Shown here in pieces: positions 1 to 9,763 of a stretch of DNA of 64,000 bases. The stretch is from Gammaproteobacteria bacterium (GTDB taxonomy: Bacteria; Pseudomonadota; Gammaproteobacteria; VBWC01). Under the pieces are notes generated by a model, which did no database searches, had not been told where the DNA came from, and saw only the letters and a program-made list of their open reading frames with translations. Location: contig VBWC01000006.1 in the NCBI GenBank assembly GCA_006218035.1, forward strand, positions 1-64,000, in the 5' to 3' direction. Positions within the stretch are counted from its first letter, which is position 1. Every line of letters begins with the position of its first letter. A program made the translations under genes and the position numbers.

Positions 1-17
1 CTGTTTGAAAAATGGCA

Positions 18-59
18 GTGCATCCATGCACCGCACGCAGGCTGTTTTTCAACAGCCTG
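18..59. repeat. Two adjacent small inverted repeats
   Basis: GTGCAT at 18-23 pairs with ATGCAC at 26-31. CAGGCTGTT at 38-46 pairs perfectly with AACAGCCTG at 51-59 around a TTTC loop. Neither stem is followed by a clear T tract on either strand, so a terminator for the gene left of the window or for the ada-like gene is only possible. Similar TTTTTCAACAGCCTG stretches are common intergenic repeats in proteobacteria, which is recalled and not checked here. Confidence 0.4.
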
Positions 60-89
60 TTAGCCGGTCGTTGAAAAACGCCCTTTCCC

Positions 90-986
90 TTAGCGTGCGC
101 CGCGAGTCTTACCGCGCCTGCCGTTTCCTGGTCGCGGCACCGGACCTGTCAGCGGCACAAGCGGCGCGCTTTCCCATGCCAGCATTGCCCGCTTGCGCAC
201 CGCTCCCCAGCGATAATCGCCGATCACGCCGGTTTGCCGGATCACACGATGACACGGCACCAGATAGGCAAGCGGATTCTGGCCCACCGCGGTGCCGACG
301 GCGCGGGCCGCCGCAGGCTTGCCGAGCGCGGCGGCCAGACCGCCGTAGCTGACCAGCGTGCCCGGTCGCACCTGCAATAACGCCCGCCACACCCGCAGTT
401 GAAACGGCGTGCCGCTCACATACGCGCGCAAGGCTGGCCGCGTGCCGGTGTGCGCCGGCCGTTCGAATATCCGACCGGCCAGCTGCGCGGCCCGGTTGTC
501 GTTTCTATGCAGCGCGGCATTCGGCCAATTCCTTTTTAGCGTGGCCCATTCCGGGGCCTCCTGTTGAGATTCGATGAAGGCGAGATGACAGATGCCCCGC
601 GGACCCTCGCCGATCAGACATCGGCCGAACGGGCTGTCGGCGTAACCGGCCGTAATCGTCCAGCCCTCGCCGCCCGATTTCAATTCGCCGGGCGATGCCG
701 CTTCGAGGCTCACACACAGATCATGCAGCCGGCCGGGGCCGGACAGTCCCGCCGTCAGCGCGACGTCCAGCACGCTTTCCCCCTGGGCCAGCAATGCCTT
801 TGCATGTGTCAGCGTCAGGCACCGCAGAAAATCCTTCGGCGTGACCGCCGCCCACGCCGAGAACAACCGATGGAACTGGTAGCGGCTCATGCCGGCGTAG
901 TGTGCCAGCGTCGCCAGGTCGGGTTGCGTCGTGTGGCTCGCGTCGAGATAGCGAATCACCCGCGCGACGCGTTCGTAATCGCTCAT
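90..986 (-). CDS. AraC-family HTH / methylated-DNA-protein cysteine methyltransferase fusion (Ada-like, lacks N-terminal sensor)
   Basis: This protein should repair O6-alkylguanine by irreversible transfer of the alkyl group to its own cysteine. Residues 1-100 resemble an AraC helix-turn-helix domain. Residues 195-290 form the methyltransferase domain, with the active-site motif PCHRVI at about 244-249 (Cys245). The N-terminal zinc domain of E. coli Ada, which senses methyl phosphotriesters, is absent, so the usual activating switch is missing. I chose the start at 986 (MSDYER...), because family homology begins there; an upstream start at 1022 would add 12 residues of low-complexity sequence. 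The C-terminus is Arg/Gly/Pro-rich. It stands alone, divergent from the ABC transporter operon. Confidence 0.9.
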   Translation of the reverse strand: MSDYERVARVIRYLDASHTTQPDLATLAHYAGMSRYQFHRLFSAWAAVTPKDFLRCLTLTHAKALLAQGESVLDVALTAGLSGPGRLHDLCVSLEAASPGELKSGGEGWTITAGYADSPFGRCLIGEGPRGICHLAFIESQQEAPEWATLKRNWPNAALHRNDNRAAQLAGRIFERPAHTGTRPALRAYVSGTPFQLRVWRALLQVRPGTLVSYGGLAAALGKPAAARAVGTAVGQNPLAYLVPCHRVIRQTGVIGDYRWGAVRKRAMLAWESAPLVPLTGPVPRPGNGRRGKTRGAR

Positions 987-1164
987 CGCCGGATAATGCC
1001 ATGAAGCCGCTGCCGCGCCCACCCGATTCTTGTGGGCGTGTATGGTTCACGCGCGAGGCTTAACCGCGGCGCGATTTACCGCAAGATTGTTCCGTGTTAT
1101 GTCCTATTTTATCCGGCCGCGATTATAATGGCGGCCATTCCAGGCCCGTTGTCGTGGAGTTTCG

Positions 1165-2091
1165 GTGCAGCCCATCATCACTATCAAGGGTATCAACAAG
1201 ACCTACACGTCGGGTTTTCAGGCACTGAAGGACATCAACCTGGAGATCCGCCGCGGCGAGATCTTCGCGCTGCTCGGTCCCAACGGCGCCGGCAAGACCA
1301 CGTTGATCAGTCTTATCTGCGGCATCGTCACGCCCAGCAGCGGCACCGTGCACGTTGCGGGTCATGACATCGTGTCGGATTATCGCGCGGCGCGCTCGAC
1401 CATAGGTCTGGTGCCGCAGGAAGTGGCGACCGCGGCGTTTGAAACCGTGGCGGCGACGATGCAGTTCAGCCGCGGCCTGTTCGGCAAGCCGCGCAATCCG
1501 GCCTATATCGAAGCGGTGTTGCGCGAGCTGTCGCTATGGGACAAAAGGCACGCGAAGATCGTCACGCTGTCGGGTGGCATGAAGCGCCGTTTGATGATTG
1601 CCAAGGCCCTGTCGCACGAGCCGCAGATTCTGTTCCTGGATGAGCCGACCGCCGGGGTCGATGTCGAACTGCGTCGCGACATGTGGGCGATGGTGCGGCG
1701 CCTGCGCGACAGCGGCGTGACGATTATTCTGACCACGCACTACATCGAAGAGGCCGAGGAGATGGCGGACCGCATCGGCGTGATCAACCAGGGCAGGATC
1801 ATTGTTATCGAGGACAAGGCGGTGCTGATGAACAAGCTCGGCAAGAAGCAGCTCGCCCTGACGCTGCAAAATCCGCTGCGGCGCTTGCCGGACGAACTCG
1901 CCGGCCACCGGCTGGAGCTGTCGGCGGACGGCAACGAGATTGTTTACACGTTCGACAGCCAGGCCGAACACACCGGCATCCCCGAGTTGTTGCGCCAGTT
2001 GGGCAAACATGGCATCGACTTCAAGGACCTCCATTCCAGCCAGAGCTCGCTTGAGGAGATCTTTGTCAACCTGGTGAGGCACCGGCCATGA
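1165..2091 (+). CDS. ABC transporter ATP-binding protein (ABC-2 exporter, YadG-like)
   Basis: This is the ATPase subunit of an ABC-2 type exporter; substrate unknown. The 308-residue protein has Walker [10 protein letters not shown] at 38-46, the signature LSGGMKRR at 135-142 and Walker [13 protein letters not shown] at 155-166, followed by the H-loop region ([10 protein letters not shown]). The C-terminal 80 residues match the extra domain of drug/polysaccharide-type ABC-2 ATPases. The start is GTG, supported by GGAG five bases upstream. A TATAAT element at 1124-1129 could be the -10 of its promoter. Its last codons overlap the next gene (ATGA), so the two are co-translated. Confidence 0.93.
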   Translation: MQPIITIKGINKTYTSGFQALKDINLEIRRGEIFALLGPNGAGKTTLISLICGIVTPSSGTVHVAGHDIVSDYRAARSTIGLVPQEVATAAFETVAATMQFSRGLFGKPRNPAYIEAVLRELSLWDKRHAKIVTLSGGMKRRLMIAKALSHEPQILFLDEPTAGVDVELRRDMWAMVRRLRDSGVTIILTTHYIEEAEEMADRIGVINQGRIIVIEDKAVLMNKLGKKQLALTLQNPLRRLPDELAGHRLELSADGNEIVYTFDSQAEHTGIPELLRQLGKHGIDFKDLHSSQSSLEEIFVNLVRHRP

Positions 2092-2849
2092 ACCTGTATG
2101 CGATCCGGGCCATCTATATCTTCGAAATGGCACGCACCTGGCGGACGCTGATGGAGAGCATCGCGTCGCCGATCCTGTCGACATCGCTCTACTTCGTGGT
2201 CTTCGGCACCGCGATCGGCTCGCGCATCGGTGCGATCGACGGCATCAGTTACGGCGCGTTCATCATCCCCGGCCTGCTGATGTTGTCGCTGCTCAGCGAA
2301 AGCATCTCCAACGCGTCGTTCGGCATCTATTTCCCTAAGTTCACCGGCACCATCTACGAGGTGCTTTCCGCGCCGATCTCGCCCGTCGAGATTATCCTGG
2401 GCTATGTCGGCGCGGCGGCCAGCAAATCACTGGTGATCGGCGTATTGATACTCGCCACCGCGCGGCTGTTTGTTGACTACGAGATCGCGCATCCACTGTG
2501 GATGATCGGCTTTTTGTTGCTGACGGCCGTGACGTTCAGCCTGTTCGGATTTGTCATCGGTATCTGGGCCGACGATTTTCAGAAACTGCAGATCATACCG
2601 ATGCTGGTGATCACGCCGCTGACCTTCCTCGGCGGTGCGTTCTATTCGATCGACATGCTGCCCGAGCCGTGGCGCACGATGACGCTGTTCAATCCGGTGG
2701 TCTATCTGATCAGCGGTTTCCGCTGGAGTTTCTATGGCGTGGCCGATGTCAGCATTGCGGTCAGCCTTGGCATGACACTGGTGTTCATGGCGCTGTGCGT
2801 CGCGACGATAGCGTGGATCTTCCGGACGGGGTACAGGCTCAAGACTTGA
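2088..2849 (+). CDS. ABC-2 type transporter permease (YadH-like)
   Basis: This is the membrane partner of the preceding ATPase. The 253-residue protein has about six hydrophobic segments and the typical ABC-2 layout: a charged N-terminus, then paired helices, with a conserved-looking [13 protein letters not shown] stretch in the second half before the last helices. The start codon overlaps the ATPase stop codon by four bases, which indicates a two-gene operon. The substrate cannot be told from sequence; YadGH-type exporters are generally annotated as drug or polysaccharide transporters. Confidence 0.92.
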   Translation: MNLYAIRAIYIFEMARTWRTLMESIASPILSTSLYFVVFGTAIGSRIGAIDGISYGAFIIPGLLMLSLLSESISNASFGIYFPKFTGTIYEVLSAPISPVEIILGYVGAAASKSLVIGVLILATARLFVDYEIAHPLWMIGFLLLTAVTFSLFGFVIGIWADDFQKLQIIPMLVITPLTFLGGAFYSIDMLPEPWRTMTLFNPVVYLISGFRWSFYGVADVSIAVSLGMTLVFMALCVATIAWIFRTGYRLKT

Positions 2850-2914
2850 GGCATTGATGGCATCACTGACTCCGAACCCGTTACTTTTTTGCATTGTGGG
2901 CCGAGCATCTCAAT

Positions 2915-3496
2915 ATGAATAAACCTCGCCATATGAATCCAGGTGAGTTTATAAAGACTGGATTAAAAGAAGTTCTTGAGAGAATTCCGTCCAGAAATGG
3001 TCCCCCGGCTCTAGGGGTAGACGAAGGATTAAATGACAAGAAATATGTCTGGCCGTTAGTAAAGAGCCTGCAATCTAATCGTATCGTCGACCATGGCGTT
3101 GCTCTTTGGCATAAACAACAGCAATTAAAAAAAGGAAAAATATATAAACCCGCTGACAGTTTTCGGCCTCCCTGGGCAATTCCAGAGTTATGGGAAGATG
3201 TAAGGGGCGCATCTTGTCATGACGAAAATATCGTCTCTTCGCTTGTTTATTATTTTACAGCCCATGACAGGCTATGTTTATTAACAACCAATACAAAGAA
3301 CGACAAGGGTGGGTTACGTTGGATCCTTGAAAGGGAAGTCCAGCCAGCGATAGCTGTGACCTTTCCCGACAGAATTGGGTTGTTGGTTCTTTTTCAAAAA
3401 CCCGGCTCTACCTTGGAGCAGTATTGTACGGCGGTGGAAAGTTACTTAACTCAAAAAGGCGTTGGGCCCGGGTACAATTCCCAGATTATTGGATAA
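2915..3496 (+). CDS. Hypothetical protein, AT-rich orphan
   Basis: I do not recognise this protein. It has about 193 residues and no signal peptide or membrane segment. It is Lys-rich near the front (QQQLKKGKIYK) and has a hydrophobic beta-like stretch near residue 165 (IGLLVLFQ). Codon use is strikingly unlike its neighbours, with many A/T-ending codons and AAA/TTA runs. That suggests recent transfer from a lower-GC source. There is no good ribosome binding site: starts at TTG 2894, ATG 2915 and ATG 2933 are all possible, and I took the middle one. It sits alone between the ABC operon and an outer-membrane protein gene. Confidence 0.65.
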   Translation: MNKPRHMNPGEFIKTGLKEVLERIPSRNGPPALGVDEGLNDKKYVWPLVKSLQSNRIVDHGVALWHKQQQLKKGKIYKPADSFRPPWAIPELWEDVRGASCHDENIVSSLVYYFTAHDRLCLLTTNTKNDKGGLRWILEREVQPAIAVTFPDRIGLLVLFQKPGSTLEQYCTAVESYLTQKGVGPGYNSQIIG

Positions 3497-3567
3497 CGAC
3501 TGACGCTACAATTGAAACTCAATTTACATCTTTATAAACATAAGAAATGTGCTCGGGGGTAAACACA

Positions 3568-4125
3568 ATGAGGTTAGTTTCGATTGCGGTCATCGTGGTG
3601 GCCATGGCGTCGTATGCGAACCACGCAGTTGCCAGTAATGTGAAGCCAACATTTCTCGTCGGCATATCCGGCGGCGGCGATGACCTGGTGACGACTTCGG
3701 ACGGTGATCTGCAGGCCGGCGGCCTGCTTTATTTTGGTGCCGGGTTGACCTACGAGCCGGAAAATAATCCGCTGATCTACCGCACGACCATCGGCTACAA
3801 ATTCAACTTTGTCGAGTTCGATACGCCGAGCGGCGAATCGACGCTGACTTCGTTGCCAATAGATGTTTTGGGTTTATACCGGACCGGCAGGACCATGTTC
3901 GGCGCCGGTCTGGTCTACGACGTCAATCCGGAGTGGGAGCTTTGTATCGGTGGTTGCGCAACCGTCAAATTCGATGACGCGGTCGGCTACGCGTTTGAGT
4001 TCGACTACGATCTGTCAGACACCGGCTTTTTCGGGCTGCGCTACACCGACATCGACTATGAGGCCAACGGCGCAAAACTCGATGCCAGCAACATCCGGCT
4101 GCATTTCGGCGCGAAGTTCAATTAA
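3568..4125 (+). CDS. Secreted outer-membrane beta-barrel-like protein
   Basis: The 185-residue protein starts with a clear signal peptide (MRLVSIAVIVVAMASYANHAVA, probable cleavage after Ala). The rest is alternating beta-type sequence, rich in Gly, Tyr and Asp. Its last strand ends in FGAKFN, as in small outer-membrane barrels of the OmpW/OMP_b-brl kind. Recurring pieces such as GAGLTYE and GAGLVYD fit successive strands. A Cys pair (CIGGC) lies in a predicted loop. The ATG at 3568 is preferred over an upstream in-frame start at 3547, because a purine-rich GGGGG lies upstream and the signal peptide begins there. The stop codon forms part of the target duplication of the adjacent MITE-like element. 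Confidence 0.75.
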   Translation: MRLVSIAVIVVAMASYANHAVASNVKPTFLVGISGGGDDLVTTSDGDLQAGGLLYFGAGLTYEPENNPLIYRTTIGYKFNFVEFDTPSGESTLTSLPIDVLGLYRTGRTMFGAGLVYDVNPEWELCIGGCATVKFDDAVGYAFEFDYDLSDTGFFGLRYTDIDYEANGAKLDASNIRLHFGAKFN

Positions 4126-4276
4126 GGAAGCTCTGATTAATTTCTTGTCCTTCATTCCCGCGTATGCGGGAATCCAGTAAACCGTTGAATTCGTGGCACT
4201 GGATTCCGGCTCTCCGCTGCGCGCAGCCTGCCCCTGTGAAAACAGGGGGCCGGAATGACGACACATCAGAGGTTCC
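4126..4276. mobile_element. MITE-like element, complete copy (151 bp)
   Basis: The terminal inverted repeats are GGAAGCTCTGAT (4126-4137) and ATCAGAGGTTCC (4265-4276), 11 of 12 matching. The element is flanked on both sides by TTAA (4122-4125 and 4277-4280), which reads as a 4-bp target-site duplication. Inside is an ATTCCC-8-GGGAAT core (4153-4172), the pattern also seen in Neisseria dRS3 repeats, and a subterminal repeat pair of the GTCATTCC/GGAATGAC type. It encodes nothing. Related copies lie at 13021 and 51331. Confidence 0.7.
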
Positions 4277-4345
4277 TTAACCGTCGATGCGCGCACGGCG
4301 TATTGGGCAAACGCCGTAATGCGGCGCACGGAGAGATAAATCACG

Positions 4346-4372
4346 CGGTGCAATCGCGGCGCGATTGCACCG
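4346..4372. repeat. Perfect 12-bp inverted repeat
   Basis: CGGTGCAATCGC (4346-4357) pairs with GCGATTGCACCG (4361-4372) across a GGC spacer. It lies 67 bases beyond the stop of the minus-strand envelope protein and has no T run on either side. It could be an operator or an RNA hairpin that ends or stabilises a transcript. The rest of the 4281-4438 gap shows nothing further. Confidence 0.5.
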
Positions 4373-4438
4373 ATTACCCTGCATTACTCGCCGGCGGCGG
4401 ACGCCTTCTGCCGGGTCTGCCGAATATTCGTCAGGCCG

Positions 4439-5596
4439 CTACCGCTGCAGCTTGCTCGTCAGTTCGTTGATCAACCGGTCGCAGACGGCCTCGGGGTCGT
4501 TGATATTGGTTTGCTTGTCGACCTTCACCCACAGGCTGTTTTCGGCGTCGTACTTGCAAGTGAGTGCGCTGGCGCCGCGGCCATCGCTCGATATGGTCAG
4601 CGTCTCGTTCTTCGGTGAATACTCTGCGTCCAGCAGGCCGCCGACAAAGAAGTTGTAGGTCTTGTCCTTGCTCTGCCACAGCGCAAGGTTGTGTTCGGTC
4701 ATGCGCGACTTGGCAATTTCGACCACCGTGGGTAACGGCGCGACCGGCGCCAGCTTTTCCGCCAACGGTTTGACCGTCGCCGGCGTGTGCGCGGCGGCAC
4801 TTGCCTGGGCTGCTTGCGCCGCTGCGGCTGCTTCCGCCGCCGCCGCGGCGGCGAGTTCTTCCGGGGTGGGCTTGGGCTGATGCACTGTGCCGAGTGCGGT
4901 GACGAGTTGCCGCGTCAGGCGATCACAGGTCTTGCTGGAATCTTTGACAGCGCCTTTCTGCGTATTAAACATGAGCTGGTTATCCATATCCCACGCACAG
5001 GTCAGCCCGCTTGCACCGGCGTCGTCAGGGCGTATCGCCAGCTTCTTGCCGGCTTCCTGGTACTCGGCGATCAGCGTACGGCCGATGAAATAGGTATAAC
5101 TGTTGCGGGTGCTGGACCATACGGAGAGCCGGCTGCCGACCAGCGAGTCGACGATCTCCGACGTGTATGGCAACGGGCCATCGTATAGCGGCTTCTCGAT
5201 GGCCACCACGGGTTCCGGAGCAGGTGCCGGGATCGGTTCTGCGACGACTGCCGTGGCGGTCGCTGGCGCATCGCCGACCGTGACCGTGACCACCTGATCC
5301 GCGGTACTCGCTATATCCTTTGCCGCCGGTTCACCGGTTGCCGGTGCCGGTTGCGCGACGTCTTCAGGCGAGGTGGTGATCGCGGCCGGTTTTTCTTCGC
5401 CGGAAACCGGCGACGATCCGTCAAAAAGCGCCAGTCCGTCTAGCGATATCGGCGAACTTGCAACGGCGACCCCGGGGTCTTTAGCCGCGGACAAGTCGTC
5501 GTCAGCCGACCGCGTCGCGCATCCCGGCGTAACCAGGAGCGCTGCGGTGATCAGAAAAAGATATGCGCGCCCGCTGTTCAAACTGCTGGTGGTCAT
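4439..5596 (-). CDS. Ala/Pro-rich envelope protein with two copies of one domain, possible lipoprotein
   Basis: The 385-residue protein has an N-terminal signal-like segment ending LLVTPGC (Cys26). This is a weak lipobox, because the -3 residue is Thr. Two homologous domains lie at roughly 150-245 and 290-385. Both contain (L/V)W-x-S-x-(T/K)-x-x-(Y)-(T/N)-(Y/F)-F-(I/V)-G, then (A)EY, a GAS-(G/A)-LTC motif, and a final CDRL near the end. Each therefore carries two Cys that could form a disulfide. The domains are separated by an Ala-rich linker (EELAAAAAAEAAAAAQAAQ), and a Pro/Ala/Val-rich linker precedes the first. Family and function not recognised. It is a single gene with no obvious operon partner. 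Confidence 0.75.
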   Translation of the reverse strand: MTTSSLNSGRAYLFLITAALLVTPGCATRSADDDLSAAKDPGVAVASSPISLDGLALFDGSSPVSGEEKPAAITTSPEDVAQPAPATGEPAAKDIASTADQVVTVTVGDAPATATAVVAEPIPAPAPEPVVAIEKPLYDGPLPYTSEIVDSLVGSRLSVWSSTRNSYTYFIGRTLIAEYQEAGKKLAIRPDDAGASGLTCAWDMDNQLMFNTQKGAVKDSSKTCDRLTRQLVTALGTVHQPKPTPEELAAAAAAEAAAAAQAAQASAAAHTPATVKPLAEKLAPVAPLPTVVEIAKSRMTEHNLALWQSKDKTYNFFVGGLLDAEYSPKNETLTISSDGRGASALTCKYDAENSLWVKVDKQTNINDPEAVCDRLINELTSKLQR

Positions 5597-5725
5597 ACGT
5601 CAACCTCCCTATGGTGACATTGCCCAAGCCTCTAATAGCGCCAATGACAGCACATTTAGGGCCGCCGTGGCAATGCGGACGGCCGAAAAAGCCGGGTTTG
5701 TGTCGATATATTTGACGATAAGGGC

Positions 5726-8700
5726 CTACAGCAACACGCTCTCGATTCCGCCGCTCCTGGTCTGGGCAACAAAACGCTGCTGCCAGTCATCGCCGAGCAT
5801 GCGGTTGGCGAGTTCGACGACGATGTAGTCGGTGTCCATGCCGGTGACATCGCTGTAGCGCGACAGGCCCTGCTGGCACGCCGGGCACGAGGTCAGCATC
5901 TTCACGTTGCCGTTTTTGGCGGTGTCCGCGCCGGTCAGGATGTTAATTCCCTTCTTCAGCTCTTCTTCCTTGCGGAAGCGCACCTGGGTGGCGATGTCGG
6001 GGCGCGATACGGCGAACGTGCCGGCCTCGCCGCAGCAGCGGTCGGACAAGGCGACGTCCTGTCCCATCAATGTCGCGGCGACCTTGATTGGGTTGTGTGT
6101 CTTCATCGGCGTGTGGCACGGATCGTGGTACATGTACTGCACGCCGCTGACGCCGTCGAGTTTGACGCCCTTCTCCATCAGGAATTCATGAATGTCGAGT
6201 AAACGGCAGCCAGGGAATATCTTCTCGAACTCGTATTTCAGCAGCTGGTCCATGCAGGTGCCGCACGAGACGATGACGGTCTTGATGTCGAGATAGTTCA
6301 GCGTGTTCGCGACGCGATGGAACAGTACGCGGTTGTCGGTGGTGATCTTCTGGCCGCGCACTTCATCGCCGCTCGACGTTTGCGGATAGCCGCAGCATAG
6401 ATAGCCGGGCGGCAGTACGGTCTGCACGCCGGTGTCGTAAAGCGTCGCGAGCGTCGCCATGCCGATCTGGCTGAATAATCTTTCCGAGCCGCAGCCGGGG
6501 AAATAGAACACCGCCTCGGACTCGACACTGGCCTTGGCCGGATCGCGCAGGATGTGCACGACCTTGTCGTCCTCGACGCCGAGCATCGCGCGCATGGTTT
6601 GCAATGGCACCTTGGGCGGCAGCGGCCGTTTGACGAAATGCACGATCTGGGCCACGACGGGCGTCTTGCCGGTGGTTGACGTCGGCCGCTTGCCGTCGCG
6701 CACCAGGCGCAGCTTTCTGGCGATGTTATACAGCGCACGCTGCCCGGCGAAGCCGCCCTCGATGAGCGTTTTACGCATGAGCTTGATCGTCGTCGGATCG
6801 GTCGCATTCAGAAACGCCATCGACAAACGTGTGCCGATGTTGGCGCGCTTGTGGCCGCGGGCGCGCAGGATGTTGCGCATGCGTACCGACACGTCGCCGA
6901 AGTCGATGTCGACCGGACACGGTGCCAGGCATTTGTGGCAGACCGTGCAATGGTCGGCGACGTCGTTCATCTCGTCGAAATGGCGGATCGAAATGCCGCG
7001 CCGCGTCTGTTCCTCGTACAAAAACGCCTCGATGATCAGCCCGGTCGCGAGGATCTTGTTGCGCGGCGAGTACAACAGGTTCGCGCGCGGGATATGGGTG
7101 TTGCAGACCGGTTTGCACTTGCCGCAGCGCAGGCAGTGGCGAATATCGTCGTTCAGCGCGCCGAGCTCGCTGGCCTCCAGAATGATTGCCTCTTGCTGGA
7201 CGAGGCGCAGCGACGGTGTATAGGCGCTTTCCAGAATACTGGCGTCGAGCAGCTTGCCGCGGTTGAAGTGCCCGTCGGGGTCGATGCGGTTCTTGTAAGT
7301 GGCGAAGGCCTCGACCGTACCCGGGGCCAGGTAACGAATCTTGGTGATGCCGATGCCATGCTCGCCGGAGATCACGCCGCCGAGCGCGGTGGCCAGCGCC
7401 ATGACGCGGTCAACGATGCGCTCCGCCTCATGCATCATGGTGTAATCGTTGGAGTTGACCGGGATATTGGTATGCACGTTGCCATCGCCGGCGTGCATGT
7501 GCGTCGCGACGAACAATCGTCCGGAACGGATCCGGGCGTGAATGTCATCAAGGCGCTTGTGCACCGGCGCAAAATTGTGACCGCCGAAGGTTTCCTTCAG
7601 CGGCCGTTCGACCTCGGCGCGATAGGAGACGCGCAGGTCGCGGCGCAACAGTACGTGCAACAGCGTGTCGCCAGGCTGTATCGACCGCCGTGATTTCTCG
7701 TCGAGCAGCCGGTCGATGTCGGCCACCGGTGCGTCGAGCTGCGCCAGCAGCTGTTCCCAGCGATCCTGTACCTGTTCGAGATGTGTGCACGCCGCCGCGC
7801 GCTTGGCGGCGATAATCGCCGCGTCCTCGTCGCTCGCCTCGTATTCCGGCGTGCGGTGTATCTCGGCCAGATCGCCGGATAAATAGCGCTGTACTTCCTC
7901 AATCATGCGCAGCTTGTTGCGGGTCGACTGTTCGATGTTGATGCGCTCGATGCCTTCGGCGTAGTCGGCGAGCCGATCGAGCGGAATCACGACGTCTTCG
8001 TTGATCTTGAACGCGTTGGTGTGCGCCGCAATCGCCGCGGTGCGGCCACGGTCCTGCCAGAAGCGGCGCCGCGCTTCGGGGCTGGCCGCGATGAAGCCTT
8101 CCGCCTCGCGCAGATTCGCCTTGCGCACCACCGTCGATGCCGCGGTCGCTACGGCGTTTTCGCTGTCGCCGGCGATGTCGATCAGCAACACCATCTTCGG
8201 CAGTCCCGGCCGCGGTGCCTTGGTGCTGTACTTGATCGCGCGCAGATAACGGTCATCGAGATGTTCCAGCCCGGCGAGCAGCGCGTCGGGCAACGCATCG
8301 AGATAGTCCTTGATTTCAACGATCGCCGATACCGCCGGCCGCAGGTCGTTACCGAAGAATTCCAGACAGACGGTACGCACCGCCGCCGACTGGCGATGCA
8401 GCACGAATACGCCGGAGGTGATCAGCCCGTCGCAGCCTTCCTTCTGAACGCCCGGCAGGCCGCCGAGAAATTTGTCCGTGACATCCTTGCCGAGGCCGGC
8501 CTTGCGCAGCGAGCGGCCCGGCATGGTCAGAATTTCGGGTTTGCCTTGCGGCGTTTTGCCATCGGCCTTGAAGCGGGTGATGCGGAATTCGACCGTTTCC
8601 TGTTCATGGATCTTGCCGAGATTGTGGTTGAGCCGTTCGACCTCGAGCCAGTCCGCCTGCGGCGTGACCATGCGCCACGACACCAGGTTATCGAGCGTCG

Positions 8701-9580
8701 TGCCCCACAGCACGGCTTTTTTGCCGCCGGCGTTCATCGCGATGTTGCCGCCAATCGTGCAGGCATCCTGCGAGGTTGGATCGACCGCGAATACATAACC
8801 GTTGGCATCGGCCAGTTCCGAGACGCGCCTGGTGACGACGCCGGCCTCGGCGCGCACGGTCGCGACCTCGCGATCGACGCCGTCGAGGCGGCGCATGACG
8901 ATCGCGCCCAGTCCTTCGAGTTTTTCGGTATTGATGACCGCGGTGTCATCGTGCAGCGGCACGGCGCTGCCGGTATAGCCGGTACCGCCGCCACGCGGAA
9001 TAATGGTCAGGCCGAGCTCGATACACGCCGCCACGACGCCGGCCATTTCCGTCTCGCTGTCGGGCGAGATGACGACATGGGGATAGGCGACGCGCCAGTC
9101 GGTCGCGTCGGTGACGTGCGACACGCGCGCCAGACCGCCGAAATCGATGTTGTCCGCGCGCGTCACTTTCATCAGCCGTTTGCGCACCTTTTTGCGCAGC
9201 CGGCCCTGTTCCGGCAGCCATGCGGCGAACGTGTCGACGGCCGCGCGCGCGCTATCCGCCAACCGCAGCGCCGCGTCGTTGTTGTCGGCCCGGGCGAGAA
9301 TCTGGTCCAGGCGATGGTGCAGCGCATGCGTCAGCGATCGCCAGCGCTTGGGATTCTCGATCAGATCGTCCTGGATGAACGGGTTGCGCGTGATGACCCA
9401 CATGTCGCCGAGCACCTCGAACAACATACGCGCCGATTGTCCGGTACGGCGGGTATCGCGCAGGCTGTCGAGCACGTCCCACATCTCGCGGCCGAGAAAG
9501 CGGATGACGATCTCGCGGTCCGAAAACGACGTGTAGTTATACGGGATCTCGCGGATGCGGGTCGGCGTGTCGGCGGTCAT
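5726..9580 (-). CDS. FAD-linked oxidase / Fe-S oxidoreductase fusion (DUF3683 family)
   Basis: This 1284-residue protein is probably a membrane-associated 2-hydroxyacid (D-lactate or glycolate type) dehydrogenase; the substrate is unproven. In order it has: an N-terminal DUF3683-type region (about 1-150); an FAD-binding domain with [13 protein letters not shown] at 197-209; the FAD-oxidase C-terminal domain with [12 protein letters not shown]; two 4Fe-4S motifs, [11 protein letters not shown] near 815 and [12 protein letters not shown] near 877; and two Cys-rich CCG domains (LCCGYPQ near 1062; DPCHTP near 1152 and CCGEAG near 1183). This fuses GlcD-like and GlpC/GlcF-like functions in one chain. 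A promoter-like element and an intrinsic terminator lie 115-185 bases upstream, suggesting controlled read-through. Confidence 0.9.
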   Translation of the reverse strand: MTADTPTRIREIPYNYTSFSDREIVIRFLGREMWDVLDSLRDTRRTGQSARMLFEVLGDMWVITRNPFIQDDLIENPKRWRSLTHALHHRLDQILARADNNDAALRLADSARAAVDTFAAWLPEQGRLRKKVRKRLMKVTRADNIDFGGLARVSHVTDATDWRVAYPHVVISPDSETEMAGVVAACIELGLTIIPRGGGTGYTGSAVPLHDDTAVINTEKLEGLGAIVMRRLDGVDREVATVRAEAGVVTRRVSELADANGYVFAVDPTSQDACTIGGNIAMNAGGKKAVLWGTTLDNLVSWRMVTPQADWLEVERLNHNLGKIHEQETVEFRITRFKADGKTPQGKPEILTMPGRSLRKAGLGKDVTDKFLGGLPGVQKEGCDGLITSGVFVLHRQSAAVRTVCLEFFGNDLRPAVSAIVEIKDYLDALPDALLAGLEHLDDRYLRAIKYSTKAPRPGLPKMVLLIDIAGDSENAVATAASTVVRKANLREAEGFIAASPEARRRFWQDRGRTAAIAAHTNAFKINEDVVIPLDRLADYAEGIERINIEQSTRNKLRMIEEVQRYLSGDLAEIHRTPEYEASDEDAAIIAAKRAAACTHLEQVQDRWEQLLAQLDAPVADIDRLLDEKSRRSIQPGDTLLHVLLRRDLRVSYRAEVERPLKETFGGHNFAPVHKRLDDIHARIRSGRLFVATHMHAGDGNVHTNIPVNSNDYTMMHEAERIVDRVMALATALGGVISGEHGIGITKIRYLAPGTVEAFATYKNRIDPDGHFNRGKLLDASILESAYTPSLRLVQQEAIILEASELGALNDDIRHCLRCGKCKPVCNTHIPRANLLYSPRNKILATGLIIEAFLYEEQTRRGISIRHFDEMNDVADHCTVCHKCLAPCPVDIDFGDVSVRMRNILRARGHKRANIGTRLSMAFLNATDPTTIKLMRKTLIEGGFAGQRALYNIARKLRLVRDGKRPTSTTGKTPVVAQIVHFVKRPLPPKVPLQTMRAMLGVEDDKVVHILRDPAKASVESEAVFYFPGCGSERLFSQIGMATLATLYDTGVQTVLPPGYLCCGYPQTSSGDEVRGQKITTDNRVLFHRVANTLNYLDIKTVIVSCGTCMDQLLKYEFEKIFPGCRLLDIHEFLMEKGVKLDGVSGVQYMYHDPCHTPMKTHNPIKVAATLMGQDVALSDRCCGEAGTFAVSRPDIATQVRFRKEEELKKGINILTGADTAKNGNVKMLTSCPACQQGLSRYSDVTGMDTDYIVVELANRMLGDDWQQRFVAQTRSGGIESVLL

Positions 9581-9695
9581 GACGGTGCGGGTCGGGTAAT
9601 CTGCGGCTGGTATATCAAGACGCGACAGTCTACCACCGGCCCCGCCTGACGTTAAGTTGCCGCTGATCGATCAGGGCATTGCCCGGGGGCGAGAC

Positions 9696-9719
9696 AAAAA
9701 AAAGCGGCCGAAGCCGCTT
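9696..9719 (-). terminator. Intrinsic terminator with UUCG tetraloop in the leader of the FAD/Fe-S gene
   Basis: Read on the minus strand, AAGCGGC (9719-9713), loop TTCG, GCCGCTT (9708-9702) is followed by a T run down to 9696. The C(UUCG)G loop is exceptionally stable. No minus-strand gene lies immediately to the right. The hairpin therefore sits about 115 bases in front of the start codon at 9580, where it could act as an attenuator or end a very short RNA. Confidence 0.8.
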
Positions 9720-9734
9720 AGATACAGGATTGTC

Positions 9735-9763
9735 ATTATAGTTATCCTTGCTGTGCGTGTGCA
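9735..9763 (-). promoter_or_regulatory. Candidate sigma-70 promoter just upstream of the UUCG terminator
   Basis: On the minus strand a perfect -10 TATAAT occupies 9740-9735, with a weak -35 (TGCACA, 9763-9758) 17 bases away. Transcription would begin near 9728 and meet the terminator after only about 33 nt. AAGGATAAC just upstream of an ATG (ATGACAATCCTG) could alternatively be a short leader ORF that runs through the hairpin. Confidence 0.4.

Noticed and set aside
8021-9649. A 542-codon open frame opposite the FAD/Fe-S gene
   Set aside because: It mirrors a real gene of strong homology; its product is Arg/Gln/His-rich with no recognised fold, as expected from a high-GC antisense frame.
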